A DNA stretch of 64,000 nucleotides from Metellina segmentata (lineage: Eukaryota > Arthropoda > Arachnida > Araneae > Tetragnathidae), in contig OX375877.1 of NCBI GenBank assembly GCA_947359465.1, positions 54,266,944 through 54,330,943 of the forward strand, read 5' to 3'. Under the pieces are notes generated by a model. That model was not told the DNA's origin. It did no database searches and saw only the letters and a program-made list of their open reading frames with translations. Positions 12,174 to 22,240 of the stretch are shown one piece after another. Within the stretch, counting starts at the first letter, position 1, and each line of letters starts with the position of its first letter. Both the position numbers and the translations under genes were made by a program.

Positions 12174-12317
12174 GATGTGTTCCTTATGGTTAGGCGTAAA
12201 AAGACTACTATTTTCCTAGATGCTAAAGAAAACACAACTGTTTATGAGTTGAAGAAAATGGTTGAGGGTATAACCAAAATCCCTCCAGAAAATCAAGAAC
12301 TGTACAAAGATGATGAG
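12174..12317 (+). CDS. ELOB: Elongin B, exon 2 (residues 2-49)
   Basis: Elongin B is the ubiquitin-like partner of Elongin C; the pair adapts substrate receptors (VHL-box, SOCS-box and BC-box proteins) to Cullin-2/5 E3 ligases and also belongs to the Elongin transcription-elongation complex. This exon follows a TTTTAG acceptor and reads [20 protein letters not shown], then [12 protein letters not shown] and ELYKDDE before a GTAATT donor. That is the ubiquitin-like beta-grasp start known from ELOB, lacking only the initiator methionine, which must come from an upstream exon. Together with 12650-12749 and 21942-22051 it gives 117 codons plus the missing Met, exactly the 118 residues of human ELOB. 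The frame is intact, with conserved-gene character. Confidence 0.95.
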
Positions 12318-12649
12318 GTAATTTTTACAAACACTTGTAAATTTTAAGTTGCTTGTTGGTCTTCAAAATCGTCTCAAAGTTAGTTTTCCAAGTATTATGT
12401 TGAATCTCATACTATGAAGAAATGATTTAGCATATGATTTGTTTTAACTTCCAAACTGTTAAAACAAATCTTTTAACCTTTATACTCGTCTCAAAATAAT
12501 TTGTGGAGCTATTTAATTTGATTTCTAAGTTACTTTTTATCTGGATCTGTTTCTGGAAAGATAATTGAATTTGAAAATTAATATATATTAGTTAATTTTT
12601 CAATTTGAACCAATTAGTATAGCTTTTTATAATTTCCTTTACTTTGTAG

Positions 12650-12749
12650 GCTATGGAGCCTCATAAAATTCTTGGAGATTATGGCTTAAATTGCTCTACA
12701 GCTAAGGCCCAAGCTCCTGCTCAAGTAGGCCTGGCTTACAAAGACAGTG
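12650..12749 (+). CDS. ELOB: Elongin B, exon 3
   Basis: Bounded by a TTTGTAG acceptor and a GTAAGT donor; the preceding intron is 332 bp and in phase 0. It encodes AMEPHKILGDYGLNCSTAKA and QAPAQVGLAYKDS, matching the second half of the ubiquitin-like fold (human QTARPQAPATVGLAF). The exon ends in phase 1 with the first base of a glutamate codon. Confidence 0.95.
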
Positions 12750-12963
12750 GTAAGTATATTTTTATCCAACACTTGTACTCGTAATCAAAATCAAATTATA
12801 ACTATCCAATTGTTTTCACTAATGTTATTCATTTATCAATTGCAATGCTTAAAAATGTATTTTCACTTGTATAAAAGTTGCTAATTTTTCTTTATCTCAT
12901 CACATTTTTCTTGACTTTTTTCTAATGTCTATGGTTCTGTTAAGTTTATATAATTTACATCAA

Positions 12964-13280
12964 TAGAGTTACCTGGTGTTACTCAGGTTGAATTAGAAAT
13001 ATGTTGATTGAAAAGTGATCAGACTAATCACTTTCATAGAAAAATGAAAGTATCATTTAACCTGTGGTCTAGCCGGTACAGCAGTTGTACCTTGATTGCA
13101 CCAAGAAAGAATTTAGACTATGGCCGGTACACCAGTTGTACCTTGAAAGTTATAAGAATCACTTCTGGTTATTTCTATAGCCATAGTCAAAAGGTTAAGT
13201 GCATGAAAATTAAATTTTTAATATTAACTTTTTCATAGCTTCTACAATTAAGATATAAATATGTATATATGGTACATCTA
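12964..13280 (+). repeat. Hairpin-start repeat family, truncated and diverged copy
   Basis: AGTTACCTGGTGTTACTCAGGTTGAA corresponds to the family's AATAACCCGGCGTTGCTCGGGTTAAA start. It continues with TGTTGATTGAAAAGTGATCAGACTAATCACTTT and later TTTTCATAGCTTCTACAATT. An extra segment carries two similar blocks, GCCGGTACAGCAGTTGTACCTTG and GCCGGTACACCAGTTGTACCTTG, about 60 bp apart. Confidence 0.6.
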
Positions 13281-13828
13281 TAAAATATCCATTTCATATT
13301 CATCTCATTCCTGTTATAAGATAAACTACTAAAGATTAGGCTAAGGGGACTACTGCAGAAGTTGCTTTCTATTTGGAATGATTACAAATGCTCCTGAAGT
13401 TCTTTTCCTGTAAAAATTACTTTTGGTATATAGTCTTGCACCAGGGATGTGATGTTACAAGTTTCATCATAACGAGAGGATGGAAAATTAAATTCATGAT
13501 TAATATTTTGAAACAAATGCATCTTTTTCTTGAAAAATACATTCTGCAGCATGTGGAATAATAGAGCTTGTTAGAAAATTAAAAGCTTTCAATATTGACA
13601 AAGCAAAACAAATTTTTTACAATTTTTAAAAAACAAGGTCAATTTCGTAGAATTAAAAAAAAACGTTGTTTTTTACAAATGTTTTACAGGTATCTTAAAT
13701 TGCATAAGAATAGCTTCAACTTGTAAAACTAAGCAGCCTTGACCTTTTCTGCCACTAAGACAAAAAAATCAATTTTTTAAAATTACTACCATGAAATAAC
13801 AAATACAAATACAAATACAAATATTGAC

Positions 13829-13863
13829 GACCAGCTACAGGCTCAAGCCCAACAAGGCTGGTC
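13829..13863 (-). other. CR1 3' UTR stem-loop
   Basis: GACCAGC and GCTGGTC are inverted copies separated by about 20 bases, directly before the ATTTGT tail. In CR1/L2-group LINEs the 3' hairpin is thought to be recognised by the element's own reverse transcriptase. Confidence 0.6.
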
Positions 13864-13869
13864 CTTTGT

Positions 13870-16776
13870 TTATGAATTCTCCAATTCCCACTGACTATCC
13901 AATTGTGTCTTAAATTCATACACTCCCTTTGAATTAACTATATTTTCTGGCAACGCGTTCCAACTGTCTATTACCCTATTAAAGTAGTAGTTTTTCCTTA
14001 AATCCCGATTAAAATGTGTCTTATTCAATTTATACCCATGGCCCCTTGTTCTGTTATCCCTATTGAAATTTAAGCCCTCTGTGTCCCCTTGTTTTACAAA
14101 CTTGAAAAGCTGAATCAAATCCCCCCTCCTTCTTCTTCTTTCCAGTGTATACATGTTTAGCTTACTTAAACGTTCATTATAGTCGAAATTTGCTAGCCCC
14201 TTTATTATTTTTGTAGCTCTGTGCTGAACCCTTTCAATTGATTCTATGTCCTTTCTCATATATGGAGCCCAGAATTGTACAGCATATTCTAGATGTGGTC
14301 TTACTAAACCCTTATATAATGGCAAGATTATATTCTTATCCCTTGAAGTTACAGTCTTTTTAATATACCCCAATAACCTATTAGCCTTTTTACCCGCAGC
14401 TGAACATTGGTGACCCATTTTAAAATCCCTGTGAATTATCACCCCAAGATCCTTGACTGTTTCTCCCTCCTTTACCTTTACTCCCTGCAGACAGTACTCG
14501 GCTCCACTGTTCCTGTAACCCATATGCAGAACTTGACATTTCCCTACATTGAATGACATACCCCATTTTACAGCCCATTCGGATATCTTAACAAAATCCC
14601 CTTGTAAATTTTCTATCTGTAACTTGGTATCCACTGTCCCCCATATTTTTAAGTCATCTGCAAATATACTGATTCTATTCTTGATCCCCTGACCTATATC
14701 ATCTATGAAAATTATAAATAAAATTGGTCCCAAAACTGATCCCTGAGGCACCCCACTTATAACTTCTGTCCACTGTGAATAATTTCCTTTTACCTGCACT
14801 CTCTGCTTTCTACCCAATAACCAATTCTTTATCCATATTAATGTTTTTCCCTGAATCCCCAGCCTTTCCAATTTAAACAGTAATGCCTCATGAGGTACTT
14901 TATCAAAAGCCTTTTGAAAATCTATGTACATGATATCCACACTGCTCTTATTATCCAGCTCCTCAGTAATTTTTTCGTAGAACTTCAAAAGGTTTGTAGA
15001 GCAGGATCTGCCCTTCCTAAACCCATACTGATTCTCTGATAACAGTCCCCCCTCCTCCAAGTATAACATTATATGCTTTTTTAACAGAGATTCAAATATT
15101 TTGCAAATTACTGATGTTAGACTTACTGGTCTATAGTTGCCCGGATCACTTTGTATTCCCTTTTTGAAAATTGGAGTTATGTTGGCCAACTTCCAATCCA
15201 TTGGCACCCAACCTGTGCTATATGTTGAATTAAATATCGTGTGAATTACTTCCCCCAGTTCTTCCGCGCATTCCACTAGTACTCTCGGATAAATATCGTC
15301 TGGCCCTGGTGCTTTAGATGGCTTAATTCTTTTCAACTGATGTACTATTTCTTCCCTGTTGAATTTGCATTCTTTAATTATACCCCCTGCAAAGGCTCCA
15401 TCCTTGGGATCCTTTTTTAAACTATAGTTACTATTGAAAACCCCCAGAAAAAAGTCGTTTAACACGTTTGCCATTCCCTCCTCGTCTTGAATTAATTCAC
15501 CTCCCTTCCCCTCTAACGGTCCCAGTGTAGTGCTAAATTTATTTTTACCACTTGCATATGCAAAAAATTCTTTTGGGTTTATATTTATTTCCCTTGCTAA
15601 TTTTTCCTCCAAGGACACCTTTTGCTTCCGACTAATAGTTTTAAACTCCTTTCTGGCTTTCTGATATGCCTCCATGTCCCTGTCGTTACCAGTGCTTTTA
15701 TATACCCTGTATGTTCTTTGTTTTAATTTTAAAGCTTTGTGTGTTTCCCCTGAAAACCACATAGGGAGCAATTTTCTAGATTTTCCTTTTTTCCTGAACG
15801 TTACATGTTTTTTTAACACCATGTCTAACTTATTCTTGAATTCCTCCCATTGTTCAGAATGATGCAGTGCTAATAATCCCCCTTTGAATGTTTCCTTTAA
15901 CTCTTCCCTTATCTTATGAAAATTTACCTTTCTGAAATTTGGAATTATTCTACTATTGATTGTGTATGCTGACTGAAAATTTATACTTAATCTGATACTT
16001 CTATGATCACTTTCTCCCAGTGGCTCACCTATAACCAAATCCTGCACCCTATCCTCATCATTGCTAAAAATCAAATCCAATATTGCATTGTCCCTAGTAT
16101 CCTCATACACCATCTGGTACAAAAAACAATCCTGTATCACTTCCAAAAATTCTGCCCCTTTCCCATTTGTAGCTAGATTGTTTGTCCAGTCAATATTTGG
16201 ATAGTTATAGTCCCCCATTAAAATTAATTCTCCTTTTTGACATGCTTCGTTTATCAGATTGCACATGCCCTTTTCCTGCTCTTCACTACAAACAGGAGGT
16301 CTATATATATTACCCAGAATCAGTCCTTTGCCTTTGTCTGTATTCAGTTTCACCCAGACTGATTCTATACCCTCAGTTTTACTATTTAACTTTATTTCTG
16401 TACAGTTTAAGAATTCTCTCACATAAATCAAAACCCCACCCCCTTTCCTATTCTCTCTGTCCTCCCTAAACATTGTGAATCCACTTAATTCTAAAATTTG
16501 TGCATCTTCACTGCTTGCCCAACTTTCAGTAATCCCAATGATATCTATATCCTCTGCTTGTGCAATTCCCTTGAGCTCATCCATTTTATTTCTCACACTG
16601 CGAGCATTACAATAAAATACTTTTAGCTTATTTTTCACCCTTAAATTGCACTTTCCCCTTGTATTATTTGTCTTGGTATTGTTTTTCTCCCTTACATTGC
16701 ACTTTCCCTTTGTATTGTTTGTCTCCTGCGATTTAGACCCTGTTAGTTTTCCTAAGCAATTACTGTGTACTGTCAA
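13870..16776 (-). CDS. CR1 LINE ORF2: endonuclease and reverse transcriptase
   Basis: This 968-residue protein would nick the target and reverse-transcribe the element RNA. Residues about 50-265 form an APE-type endonuclease: CNARS near 56, TESW (catalytic E84), GDYNYPNIDW (D189, N191), LDLIFSN near 233 and SDH at 256-258. The reverse transcriptase occupies about 480-780: KAPGPDDIYP, NYRPVSLTS, DFQKAFDKVPH (D619 and D624), SGVPQGSVLGP and the active-site FADD at 705-708. The C-terminal part has the CR1 pattern KDLGV and PLYKGLVRPHLEYA. There is no RNase H, as expected for CR1. No internal stop or frameshift was found, and all catalytic residues I looked for are present. It starts 32 bp after the ORF1 stop in another frame. 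Confidence 0.93.
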   Translation of the reverse strand: MTVHSNCLGKLTGSKSQETNNTKGKCNVREKNNTKTNNTRGKCNLRVKNKLKVFYCNARSVRNKMDELKGIAQAEDIDIIGITESWASSEDAQILELSGFTMFREDRENRKGGGVLIYVREFLNCTEIKLNSKTEGIESVWVKLNTDKGKGLILGNIYRPPVCSEEQEKGMCNLINEACQKGELILMGDYNYPNIDWTNNLATNGKGAEFLEVIQDCFLYQMVYEDTRDNAILDLIFSNDEDRVQDLVIGEPLGESDHRSIRLSINFQSAYTINSRIIPNFRKVNFHKIREELKETFKGGLLALHHSEQWEEFKNKLDMVLKKHVTFRKKGKSRKLLPMWFSGETHKALKLKQRTYRVYKSTGNDRDMEAYQKARKEFKTISRKQKVSLEEKLAREININPKEFFAYASGKNKFSTTLGPLEGKGGELIQDEEGMANVLNDFFLGVFNSNYSLKKDPKDGAFAGGIIKECKFNREEIVHQLKRIKPSKAPGPDDIYPRVLVECAEELGEVIHTIFNSTYSTGWVPMDWKLANITPIFKKGIQSDPGNYRPVSLTSVICKIFESLLKKHIMLYLEEGGLLSENQYGFRKGRSCSTNLLKFYEKITEELDNKSSVDIMYIDFQKAFDKVPHEALLFKLERLGIQGKTLIWIKNWLLGRKQRVQVKGNYSQWTEVISGVPQGSVLGPILFIIFIDDIGQGIKNRISIFADDLKIWGTVDTKLQIENLQGDFVKISEWAVKWGMSFNVGKCQVLHMGYRNSGAEYCLQGVKVKEGETVKDLGVIIHRDFKMGHQCSAAGKKANRLLGYIKKTVTSRDKNIILPLYKGLVRPHLEYAVQFWAPYMRKDIESIERVQHRATKIIKGLANFDYNERLSKLNMYTLERRRRRGDLIQLFKFVKQGDTEGLNFNRDNRTRGHGYKLNKTHFNRDLRKNYYFNRVIDSWNALPENIVNSKGVYEFKTQLDSQWELENS

Positions 16777-16808
16777 CCCTCTATGTCCTTCCCATCCCTG
16801 CTTGTATA

Positions 16809-17600
16809 CTAGTTTTTTGACTCCAGAATATTCAAAACCCGCTTGCCAACCTCCCTATTACCTATCAAGCTTAAATGCAAATTGTCCCTGCTTATCCAAT
16901 CCCTCCTACACTCCTTCCAAACATCTAAAAATCTAACCTCCTCCCTCTCACACAAATCCCTTAACAACCCGTTCATCTTATTGGCCCTTTGATTTAACCA
17001 CCCATTGCCTAACCCATACCTAGGTAGTAATCCTAATACTGTTACTTCTGCCCCATGAGACTTAATGCCTCTTAAAAGTGTTTCTGCTTCCCTCTTAAAC
17101 TCGACATTTGTAGTCCTCTCTACGTCATTTGTTCCCACCCACACTACTGCCTTTTCCTCCCCTTTAACCACACCTGCCTTAACTGCCTCAACTACATGTT
17201 TTACCCTGGCACCTGGCAAACAACACCTTGCAAAATTGCGCTTTTTACGCCCTACCATTTCTCCCAAAACCCTAACCATTGAATCACCAACCACTACTCC
17301 TCTAGTTACCTTATCCCCCTGATCAACATGCCCCAAGTTTACACATTGGACACCCTTTTCCACTCCCTCTACAGCCCTCACCTTCAAAGCCTCCAGCTCC
17401 TTCCTCAAATCACCCACCTCTAAACAACTCTTGCATGTAAATTCAACCTTCTCTGACATTTTAACCCCGCTCACACACCCCTTTCCTGCCTCAACCATAT
17501 TCCCACACAAGTCACATTCCACATAGAACTCCCCACTGGCTCCCTCTGTCCTCATCTCCTTGAACATTCTAACTATACCCATGCTTATGCAAAGTAACAC
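16809..17600 (-). CDS. CR1 LINE ORF1: zinc finger plus SGNH esterase-like domain
   Basis: The 263-residue protein resembles the ORF1 proteins of CR1 elements. Residues 29-59 hold a cysteine cluster (C29, C32, C42, C56, C59) like the PHD-type zinc finger of CR1 ORF1. Residues about 101-262 carry SGNH/GDSL hydrolase blocks: GVVVGDSMVR with the nucleophile serine at 107, VWVGTND at 154-159, and RDNLHLSLIGN with the Asp/His pair at 239 and 242. Such ORF1 proteins bind RNA and may act on membranes or lipids; their exact role in retrotransposition is unsettled. I take the first methionine at 17600, but M7 or M16 could also be the start. Confidence 0.85.
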   Translation of the reverse strand: MLLCISMGIVRMFKEMRTEGASGEFYVECDLCGNMVEAGKGCVSGVKMSEKVEFTCKSCLEVGDLRKELEALKVRAVEGVEKGVQCVNLGHVDQGDKVTRGVVVGDSMVRVLGEMVGRKKRNFARCCLPGARVKHVVEAVKAGVVKGEEKAVVWVGTNDVERTTNVEFKREAETLLRGIKSHGAEVTVLGLLPRYGLGNGWLNQRANKMNGLLRDLCEREEVRFLDVWKECRRDWISRDNLHLSLIGNREVGKRVLNILESKN

Positions 17601-17605
17601 TCAAT

Positions 17606-17676
17606 GCACAGAAAAAGCACTACACAAAATCAAACACACAGAAAAAGCACTAAGTCAATTACACAGAAAAAGCACT
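17606..17676 (-). promoter_or_regulatory. Short repeats in the CR1 5' region
   Basis: The motif CACAGAAAAAGCACT occurs three times at 24-31 bp spacing just upstream of ORF1. CR1-type 5' UTRs act as internal promoters, so these could be promoter elements; that is inference. Confidence 0.4.
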
Positions 17677-18545
17677 GCACTTGAATGAAAACAAACAAGA
17701 CACAAAATATTTAGGCCCAACGAGACATACGTGAATTAGGCCTAACGATAACTAGTGTCCTTAGCAATATTTTGCAAAGTATAAACAATTCAGTAAAATT
17801 AACTCCTTAATAGTTTATCTACAACATGTAAAACACTGGAAGATATAATACAGAAGTGCCAGTTTAGCTAACGGAAATAAAATTCCATAATAATTTAAAA
17901 TAATGGAAGTTTATAATAATAAAAAAAATCTGAATATGAGCAAGAGTAGAGTTTTGACTTCCTCAGTACGTTCAGGAATAGAGTAATTCCATAAAAGACT
18001 TTTGAACAATATTGACTGTCAGTAATTAATTTACAAAAGAACATATATTTATAATACTCAGAAATGCTAAATATCACTGTCTTAATGCGGAAATCCTTTG
18101 CTATCTTTTAACCATTTTGCACTAGAATGGCTGTTACTAGTAACCCCAGGAAAAGAAATTGCTTAAAAAATTGTGATCTTGTCTTAGTGTCGTCCTTACT
18201 ATTTTTCAGTTAAGCTAACTTTATGCTTATTTTACAATATTTAAAAAAATTGTGATTGTTTATGCCACAAAAAAAGTAAACAAACCAATTGTCAAACTCG
18301 TAAAATGTACATAAAGCAATGAAATTTGGAAAACAAAAAGGTTTTATTTTTCTTAACACAAAATAATTTTAAAATCTGCATAACCATCAAATTTATCTGT
18401 ATATTCCTTATTTGCAGTGAATTGTAGTTTCTTCAGCTGTTTCCATGCTTCATTTACTGTACATGTTTTGTATGTATTGGTTGCATACTTAAGAAATACT
18501 TAGAAATTACTTTTTAATTTCACATTTAATGCATCTGGATTCTGA

Positions 18546-19579
18546 AGCATTAGAATCTTCCGCGGATTTCCGCCTTTGTGTGTGTGTTTTTTGCTTTTTA
18601 GTAATATTCCGTATTTTTTAGCATGATTTTGGCTGTTTTTGAGAAAATGACGTCATTAGTGTTTCTAGCCAAAGAGTATATTTGAGAGTGAATGAAGAAC
18701 TGGATGTTGTAGGAACGTTTTTATATACTTGAGGGGCTCCGCCCCCTGCTTGCCAATCCACGGGGATTGCGGCACAATCCCATTTCATTTGATTCATAAA
18801 CCAACACTCCTTTCGTAAAGTCAATCTCCTGCGACGGCCCCTTGCTTGCCTACGTACGTCACAGCGAGTTGTTTCATCTAGGCTTTCGTTCCCGTGAGCC
18901 TCAGTTTCATGAAGATCATTTGACATATCTGCGCAAGGATCAATTTGAACACTATTGCAAGATTCTTTTCATCGCATCGAATTTATTTATGAACCAATTT
19001 CAAAAATAATTGTACATTAAGGTTTTTTCAAATTAAAAAAACTAATAGTAATAAGATACAATAGATGACTATTTAAAAAAGTAACGAAAATGTCCCAATT
19101 TTTCCCGAACTAAAATAGAATGTTAAAAACTTGGTGGTGTGCAAAAAATTTACATTTAGAGGTACTCTAAAAATAACAGCTGAAGACTGAAAATTTGTAC
19201 ATCTTTTGCTCACTCACGTCAGAAATTTCACTTTTTTTTACTTTAATTCTCAATGCACCCTAAACGAATAACCACATCAGAAAAAATCTTTTTCATCTTG
19301 CTCCTTGTATAATTTTATATGGCAGCAGCAACTTTTTTAGTTTTGAATCATCTATCTTGAGATGTGTTATTTCCGATGGCATGATATTTAGCATGTGTTC
19401 GTAATTCACTGCATTTCCGGATTTATGGTCTACCATCAATTATTTATGAATTCATAAATCTATTATAGCTCCGGGCTAATGTTAACTTTTACTATTGCAA
19501 AATCCTGTGCGCAGACCTGACTTGTGTGTATTTAATTTCACATTTTGGTTTTCTTTGTAATTTTGCATTCATATGCCTG
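18546..19579. mobile_element. Non-autonomous hAT-type element (family A, solo copy)
   Basis: A perfect 8-bp TSD GATTCTGA flanks it (18538-18545 and 19580-19587). The ends are AGCATTAGAATCTTCC and ATTCATATGCCTG, degenerate forms of the CAGGCATGAGAAT inverted repeat of the sister copy at 31470-39554. The two copies also share the segments GATTTTGGC(T/C)GTTTTT and CAGACCTGACT...TTTGGTTTTC. No transposase is encoded; the open frame at 18618-18926 is accidental. Confidence 0.8.
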
Positions 19580-20429
19580 GATTCTGATTTATAATTCTCT
19601 TGGAACTTTGAAATGTTATCTTTTTGGGGGGTTTTCCCAACACAATTTGCTGTACCTTACTTTCACATAAAAATATCTAGCTTAAAAGCAATCGTTTACC
19701 AATTATACACTTTTCATTCTGTGATCTCCTGAATGATATAAATCCACTAATTATTCCAGAAATTGTCAGCATCACCAGTGTTACTCTTGAGGTTCTGATT
19801 TATTTTTGTGTAATCCGGTTTCTTTAATCTCCATTTTGCGAATCTTAATCTAAATTCAAATAGATCATCACTATCGCATCCATTTTGAATAATTTTTTGC
19901 AACAAATTTCCAGCTCTTCATGTCATCATTTTCCTGCCGGTTAAGTGGAAATTCGCCCATGAATAATATACTGGGAATAATTAGTGTCAATAATGTGTGC
20001 GCAAACTTAGACGTATTATCGATTGAAACTGACCGTTTCCGCCTTTGAAAGGGATGGTTACATATCAAGGGAAAATGAAAAAGCACTTTTTAATAAATAG
20101 TGGTTAGAAATCTGCTTTGTTTACTATTCTATGGTCATTTTTTGTTGAATCAAAGCTATTTTTCAGAGAAATCTGCTTGGTGTTGAAAAGACACCACTAA
20201 AGGTTCTAGGTAATTTTAGCTGCACAATATTTTAAAATTGAGTTGCTTAAAAAATGAATTTGTGCTTATCAAGTAAAATGATTAAAACCTGCAAGAGTGT
20301 CAAAAAATACGAATGGGAGAGTGCGACAAACCCACTCCTGTGTGGAAATGACACCAACATCTAACCTAATTTCGGAAAAAATTGGATGATTTTACTTTGT
20401 GTACTTTAATTTAATCTTGGCGAAACACT

Positions 20430-20800
20430 TTGGAATAAAATCATTTTTAAATTCTTCCGTGCAAGGTCAAAAGGCTTCGCTTTCTTGGCTCGTTCCTGCC
20501 TTGTTTCTTTAAAGATGGCATGCATCAGTTTTAAGCCTTTTCACAAATCATTGCCTCCGATGTGCTATCGCCAGCAGGCTGTTTTCTGTTATCCAGATCA
20601 AAAGCAATTTCTCAGCATGCTCTAATGTCCCTGATCTTTGGTATTCTATTTCACCACTTTGCAACATTAGCAGATTTAATAACATCTTTGTTTTTTACCA
20701 TCGTAGATGCCGTTGTTCTTGGGCATACAATATGCATGACACCTTCATACCTTTCAACAATCTCTTGCCTAATAATTTTCTTAGAACTCGTAGTTTATGA
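20430..20800 (-). pseudogene. Tigger/jerky transposase N-terminal remnant
   Basis: On the minus strand RKIIRQEIVERYEG, then RTTASTMVKNKDVIKSANVA, then a stretch ending RKQPAGDSTSEAMICEKA resemble in order the helix-turn-helix and CENP-B-type DNA-binding region of Tigger-like transposases (typically ...QLAGDSVSE-ICEKA...). Several stops interrupt it and I found no TIRs. Confidence 0.5.
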
Positions 20801-21941
20801 ATTTATAAAAATGTTTATGCGAAAAAATCAAAAAAACATGACAATCCAGAGATATGGCGCTGATTGTTCAATGAATGGTACAAACAGTCGTGTCCGATCT
20901 TACCCCCTCTCCAAAAACTGATTTCAGTTGATCAAGGTTGTAAGCACGCACCATTTGATGCACACAAGTTGTATACCAAACTTTTTTCATGTCTAAGCAG
21001 GACGTATATCAAGTTGGACTTATGCCAAAGCAGAGGTACCAACGTATTTCACTGTTCCTCTCTACTATTCTGGAAGAAAAGATGCATGCATAGTACAAAT
21101 AATTGTATCTTAGAATAGTATAATTGATTTACTTTTTATTATAAGCATATTATATTCCATAAATTAATCATGTAATTGTCTAAATTTTGAGGGGCTCATA
21201 GGAGTCTTTACCGCTTTTGCCTGACACAGAAGAATTGTTTGGTGAAATATGGTACAGTTAACACTTAAGAGCCCTACTAAGTTTTATTTCAATGTTTTGC
21301 TGAATCCTAAAATATTTGGTATTGTAGCTATTGTCTTTTTGGATAATCAATGATAAAAATGCCATTTGTGGTAGTTTGTTACTACCAGTCCCCTAACTTA
21401 AGACTCATTCTAAACCATGTGACCTGAGAGCCTGACTATAAATAACCAAATGATTTTCACTCTGGTTTTGAAATCCTGGTTTTGACCTGGATGTTTGTAA
21501 AGGTTTGGAATTCACTGTTAAGTTGTAGATCCCAGTATAATTAGCTCTTATGTAGCAAAACAACCATAGAGCACCAATCATATTCCATAGAATACATGGA
21601 ATACAAGAATAAAGGCTTCATTTAGGCTGAAAACTTTTAGAGTATTAACCTGGCTGATTTACACAATATTAAAATTACAGTATTTATAATGTATGTAGAT
21701 TTTTTAGTATGAATCACACACTGCATTACAACATTTGTTTTTTGTAAAAATGCTAATACTTGTATTTTAAGTGTTACTTTCACTGAAACACGATAGCCTT
21801 CCAGTCTTAACAGATCTTAATTTTTTGACTAAATATACATTTTTATTTGTTTTTACGACACCTGGATTGCTTGTTATTGCTGAGAGAGTGCTGTGATTTT
21901 TAGTGTTAGATTACTTTGATCTGATGCAAATAATTTTTCAG

Positions 21942-22051
21942 AAACTCTTGGATTTGAAAGTCTAGAAATAACACCATTGTCAAGCCCACCAGAACTACCA
22001 GATGTCATGAAACCTCCAGAAACACAGTGTCATGAAACTACTATGGCTTAA
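21942..22051 (+). CDS. ELOB: Elongin B, last coding exon
   Basis: After the TTTTTCAG acceptor the split glutamate codon is completed and the frame reads TLGFESLEITPLSSPPELPD, VMKPPETQCHETTMA, then TAA at 22049. SSPPELPDVMKP is the most conserved ELOB C-terminal signature, contributing to contacts with cullin-associated receptors. This confirms that the gene crosses the 9.2-kb intron. Confidence 0.95.
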
Positions 22052-22240
22052 AAATGTCGTTTTTGAAGTTAACTGCTGTTTTAATTTTTATAAGTATGCT
22101 TTTCACTCATTAGGATTGTATATGTATTTCATGGGCCGAAACAGCCTTTCCATTTAAAGCTTTTTGTGTATTGCTGTTTATAATGTTTGTTATTCTTGTA
22201 AGTTAATAATTTGTGAATAAAATGTTATGTGGCAATATAC
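22052..22240 (+). terminator. ELOB: ELOB 3' UTR and poly(A) signal
   Basis: A canonical AATAAA at 22216-22221 lies about 165 bp past the stop codon, followed by a T/G-containing stretch, so cleavage around 22235-22245 would give a short 3' UTR. Confidence 0.65.

Larger units (their letters stand above)
13797..17760 (-). mobile_element. CR1-type LINE, both ORFs intact, antisense in the ELOB intron
   Basis: On the minus strand the order is a 5' region with a repeated short motif, ORF1 (263 codons), a 32-bp spacer, ORF2 (968 codons), a short 3' UTR with a GACCAGC...GCTGGTC stem, and a tail of ATTTGT units (13797-13824). A short 3' UTR with a stem-loop and microsatellite tail instead of poly(A) is typical of CR1/L2-group LINEs. 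Both frames are open end to end, so this is a recent insertion and possibly still competent. I could not delimit the 5' boundary exactly or find a clear TSD, which CR1 elements often lack. Confidence 0.85.
12750..21941. other. ELOB last intron (9.2 kb), transposon-filled
   Basis: The phase-1 intron begins GTAAGT and ends TTTTTCAG. It holds a truncated copy of the hairpin-start repeat family (12964-13280), an antisense CR1 LINE (13797-17760), a hAT-type element (18546-19579) and a Tigger remnant (20430-20800). The gaps 13281-13796, 17761-18537, 19588-20429 and 20801-21941 show nothing I can assign. Confidence 0.85.

Noticed and set aside
15674..17322. Plus-strand open frames of 60-96 codons at 15674, 16182, 16646 and 17065
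   Set aside because: They are antisense shadows of the intact CR1 ORF1 and ORF2.
20562..20921. 119-codon plus-strand frame with hydrophobic stretches resembling a membrane protein
   Set aside because: The opposite strand shows ordered Tigger/jerky motifs; the hydrophobic reading is its antisense.
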